In this document: positions 61,564 to 64,000 of the stretch, in pieces
How the letters are laid out: each line of letters starts with the position of its first letter
How positions within the stretch are numbered: position 1 is the stretch's first letter
From: Straminergon stramineum
Taxonomy: Eukaryota > Streptophyta > Bryopsida > Hypnales > Calliergonaceae
Assembly: GCA_963920665.1 (NCBI GenBank)
Contig: OY987265.1
Coordinates: forward strand, 11,785,001 to 11,849,000
DNA: 64,000 nucleotides
Reading direction: 5' to 3'
Notes under the pieces: model-generated
The model's database searches: none
What the model saw: only the letters and a program-made list of their open reading frames with translations
What the model was told of the DNA's origin: nothing
Translations under genes and position numbers: made by a program

Positions 61564-63129
61564 TTACGGAGTATGAAAGTTGGTTTGCTGTGGTAGCGAG
61601 AAGCTTGACACACTACCAAACTTCGCTTGTACAGATTGGAACCTGGGGTTTACTAAAACAGATTCCGGTAAATTATACTGATTACTGTGCTCATCAATCC
61701 CTAGATTAGATTCAGAACTCAGACTCCAAATTCTGCTGTGCTCAGTGCAAGTCATTCGAGGACCTGAATTGACTGGTTCATAGCGCCGTTGACGACCACC
61801 GAAGGGTAAGCAACTGAGCGTTCTCAAGAATGAGAAGCAGAGGTATAAGATACCTGAGATCAGCAAAATCAGCAAAACCACCAGCAACGACCGTTTCACA
61901 ATCGTCCCCCAAATGTGTGATCTTTTAACTGCACCAAAACACATGAGCACCTTAAGAATGCATATTTGTTCACCAAATACAAGGACTGAAAGCGGAAATA
62001 TTTTGTGGAGGATAAGGCACTCCATTCAATGACTTGATCAATGTAACGCAACTGTGTACGAGGATGGAAGCCCAAATTTTAGTTGCTTTACATTGGTGAC
62101 TGGAGCCACAAGCATGAGAATATTGCACCAGTTGGCAGTCAAGGCTTGGCGTACAGCAGTTATATTTGCATGTGATGGCTTCCAATCAGGCTTACGCCGA
62201 AGCTTACGTTCATACACTCCCGGTAAGTCACTCAAAATAGGCTGGTGCAATTTCTGGAGCTCTTTACATTTAAATGACCACTCCAATTCAAATATGCACC
62301 CATCTCCACTTGTTAACATACCAGTAGAGGAAGGGGATGTGTTACTTACCTCGATGGACAGAGAGATAGTATCTGTTATCGGAAAAGCCAGGTGCTGATA
62401 TCGTTATCACTCAGTCCACTGTTTCTCCATTGGCACCGATGGGTATCGGTTGGCTCTCTTCCCCACTGATTAGTTTCGAGGAATTGAGCCTGAGCTTGTA
62501 TCCCTGCAAATAGCAGCACATTTCTAAATAATAATCATCGACAATTCAAAAGGGGTGATCACAATGTTGCTCTCGATCGAGCTGCATTCTCCGGTGATAC
62601 AATACAAATCACCAGAACCTTCAACACAAAAACACTCCTCTGAAACCTGACATTCTGCGCAATCAAATGTAAGTTCCAAGAGCAAGATGGTTTCAACTTC
62701 TAAAATTCACGACAGACCTGGATATATGAAGGCACAGAAACTGCGACACGAACTTCGGAAACCGATTCACCCACGGTTGTTTTGTATTGGTGCACATTTG
62801 GGTCGAAATGAGGGACGAGGAATCCGTTCACAACTCAAACTGATAGGAGGGTGCGCCGGAGGCGGCGGTGGTGAAGGAGGTGGTTGTGGTGGAGGTGGCG
62901 ATGGTGGAGGCGGGGAATGGTGATGGTGATTATGGTGAAGAAGGTTTCCACTCTCGATGACAAGAGAGAACGAAACCTGCGGTGATGTTCGTGCCTCTAG
63001 CCCTGCCCACTCCACATGATTTTGACCATCGTCAACCCTTACAAAAGCCCCATCCAGCTGCCGGGAAGCCGATGGCAGAACCAGAACAGCACAAAGAAAC
63101 ACCAACCAAACCGCCTTGGCACCCCACAA
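61564..63129 (-). pseudogene. Secreted/membrane protein with cadherin-like domain, probably damaged
   Basis: The minus strand starts at 63129 with a clear signal peptide (MWGAKAVWLVFLCAVLVLPS). This frame runs through a His/Pro-rich stretch. In another frame, HFDPNVHQYKTTV...VPSYIQ ends at donor 62718 and continues in phase into 62503..62350 (GYKLRLNSSKLISGEE, then PIPIGANGETVD). Together they match the cadherin-like beta-sandwich domain (Pfam PF12733 type). A TGA at 62413-62411 interrupts the last strands, which continue open as VITISAPGFSDNRYYLSVHR up to a good GTAAGT donor. The switch of frame near 62833 is either a frameshift or a 118-nt intron (62951..62834) that would remove the Pro-rich part. 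A last exon (from 61929) encodes a membrane helix (SLLVVLLILLISGILYLCF) and a 90-residue tail ending at 61564. The exons between are unresolved. The stop codon favours a decaying gene; a splice-model error cannot be excluded. Confidence 0.55.
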
Positions 63130-63419
63130 TCATATTTCTGACTGGTTCTACGGCACTCTTAAGACTCGCTTGCAAGCACAGACTCGATCAGATATGAGTG
63201 TTGAAGACGCTTACGCTGTTCCAGTTGAGAACGCTAATACTCGCCTGCGAGTTACCTACTCTTCAGCTAGATATTCACAATAAGGGTGCAGGGCGGTCCT
63301 TTGTGAGATATCTTTACCGGTATGTACAATTCTGACTCTCTCTTCACGAAATATATACTGATGATATTAGTTGCATCCAAGTGCTTGGGGCGATCATCCA
63401 CTGATTGAACTGATTACTG

Positions 63420-63589
63420 CCGAGGGGACATAGTGACTTGTACACATTCTTCATTGGCATAACTAAGGTGAAAGTGTAGGTTAAATCTTGTCCAGGAACC
63501 AACTTGAAGGTGAAGAAATGAAGAATTGCTAGGGTTACTTTCAACTGCAAGAATTCAGAATCTCGGCCCAAGCAGATCTGAGGCCTCGC
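63420..63589 (-). pseudogene. Cytochrome P450 3'-end fragment
   Basis: After a possible acceptor (TTGTTGCAG) the minus strand reads ARPQICLGRDSEFLQLK, then FFTFKLVPGQDLTYTFTLVM and PMKN. This is the heme-cysteine loop and last strands of a plant P450 of the CYP86-clan type (compare FxxGPRxCLGK). Cys and the following Gly are kept, but the family's G-P-R has become R-P-Q. The ending after MKN drifts away from the usual short basic C-terminus. No upstream P450 exon (K-helix, PERF region) is visible before 63.8 kb, where plus-strand exons begin. A detached, decaying 3' exon is the best reading. Confidence 0.7.
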
Positions 63590-63710
63590 CTGCAACAACA
63601 TTCAGCTATTTATGAGATCCCCAGTATAACAACTAAATCTGAATAATGAATCCTCTTGTATTCCACCAAATTCGAATTTCCAATGTTTGATTAAGCCTAG
63701 CTCCTTACAG

Positions 63711-63980
63711 GACATTCCCAACCAACTCTTCAATTATTTAACGTAAGTTTCAATATTCTGGTCAATGTTCTTCTATCTTCAGTTGTCAAACAATTGATTT
63801 TCTCGAACAGGTATTCAAGTTATTCATGAATAGCATTGACGATGATCACAACTCAGAGGAATTTCTGTATATCCAGTGTCTGAAAGACAGTGAATTGAAA
63901 TGGCGACTCATTGTGGGAAACCCCATCCTACAGCCACCTCTCAGGTTTAATTTTTACTACATCGTAGCCCCAAAGAAAAG
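63711..63980 (+). CDS. Two exons of an unrecognised gene, runs off the window
   Basis: An exon at 63711..63742 (acceptor CTCCTTACAG, donor GTAAGT) joins in phase 0 to 63811..63980 (acceptor TCTCGAACAG, donor GTATTC). The joined frame is open and reads FNVFKLFMNSIDDDHNSEEF, then LYIQCLKDSELKWRLIVGNP and RFNFYYIVAPKK. It has the composition of a globular domain with alternating hydrophobic strands. I do not recognise the family. There is no start or stop within the window, so it is an internal part of a gene that continues to the right. Confidence 0.5.
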
Positions 63981-64000
63981 GTATTCTTCCCATGCAGTAT

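Noticed and set aside
62054..62398. A 114-codon plus-strand ORF with a GGTAAGT-like donor
   Set aside because: It is antisense to the cadherin-like gene and ordinary in composition. The minus-strand reading has domain support on both sides.
62687..62923. Plus-strand ORF with a glycine-rich C-terminus
   Set aside because: It is the complement of the proline-rich run of the minus-strand gene.

Overview
The window is nuclear DNA of a green plant. The genes carry short GT-AG introns (about 70-960 bp), two of them encode proteins with plastid-type N-termini, and the only recognisable protein families are plant/eukaryotic. Genes are near 45-50% GC and sit in AT-rich, repeat-filled intergenic DNA. 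The compact introns fit a bryophyte or another early-diverging streptophyte, but that placement is inference; I cannot name the species.

Layout. (1) 1.3-3.3 kb, plus: a two-exon gene that joins a plastid transit peptide, a light-harvesting chlorophyll a/b-binding (LHC) domain and a complete CcsA (cytochrome c heme-attachment factor, normally chloroplast-encoded). This is the most remarkable object in the window. (2) 5.3-6.85 kb, minus: six-exon signal peptidase complex subunit 3. (3) 10.5-11.9 kb, minus: two-exon mitochondrial 2Fe-2S ferredoxin-like protein. (4) 15.8-20.4 kb, plus: eight-exon SMP-C2 lipid-transfer/tether protein of the plant NTMC2 type 5 kind, with a 19-nt microexon and a C-terminal membrane anchor. 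(5) 21-30 kb and again 38-59 kb: dense non-autonomous DNA transposons. One abundant group has TTAA at both ends and CCCCTAAA-type inverted termini. Another is a CACTA-type MITE, and a third begins GGGTGATTGCAAG. No transposase is visible. (6) 30.4-32.8 kb: a 54-bp minisatellite with higher-order structure, split by a 1.1-kb solo LTR. (7) 33.7-34.3 kb: a GC-rich 201-codon ORF of unknown function. (8) 61.6-63.1 kb, minus: a probably damaged gene for a secreted/single-pass membrane protein with a cadherin-like beta-sandwich domain. (9) 63.4-64.0 kb: the 3' end of a cytochrome P450 (fragment, minus) and two plus-strand exons of an unrecognised gene that leaves the window.

How things fit together. 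The LHC-CcsA gene looks like a plastid ccsA that moved to the nucleus and obtained its promoter, transit peptide and intron from an LHC gene, without losing the LHC domain. If real and expressed, it would put a pigment-binding domain on the thylakoid enzyme that delivers heme to cytochromes f and c6. The repeat fraction records its own history. One TTAA element sits inside a CACTA MITE whose unoccupied relative lies 30 kb away in the same window, which fixes the target duplication as TTAA. Others are nested in one another or stand end to end sharing a TTAA.
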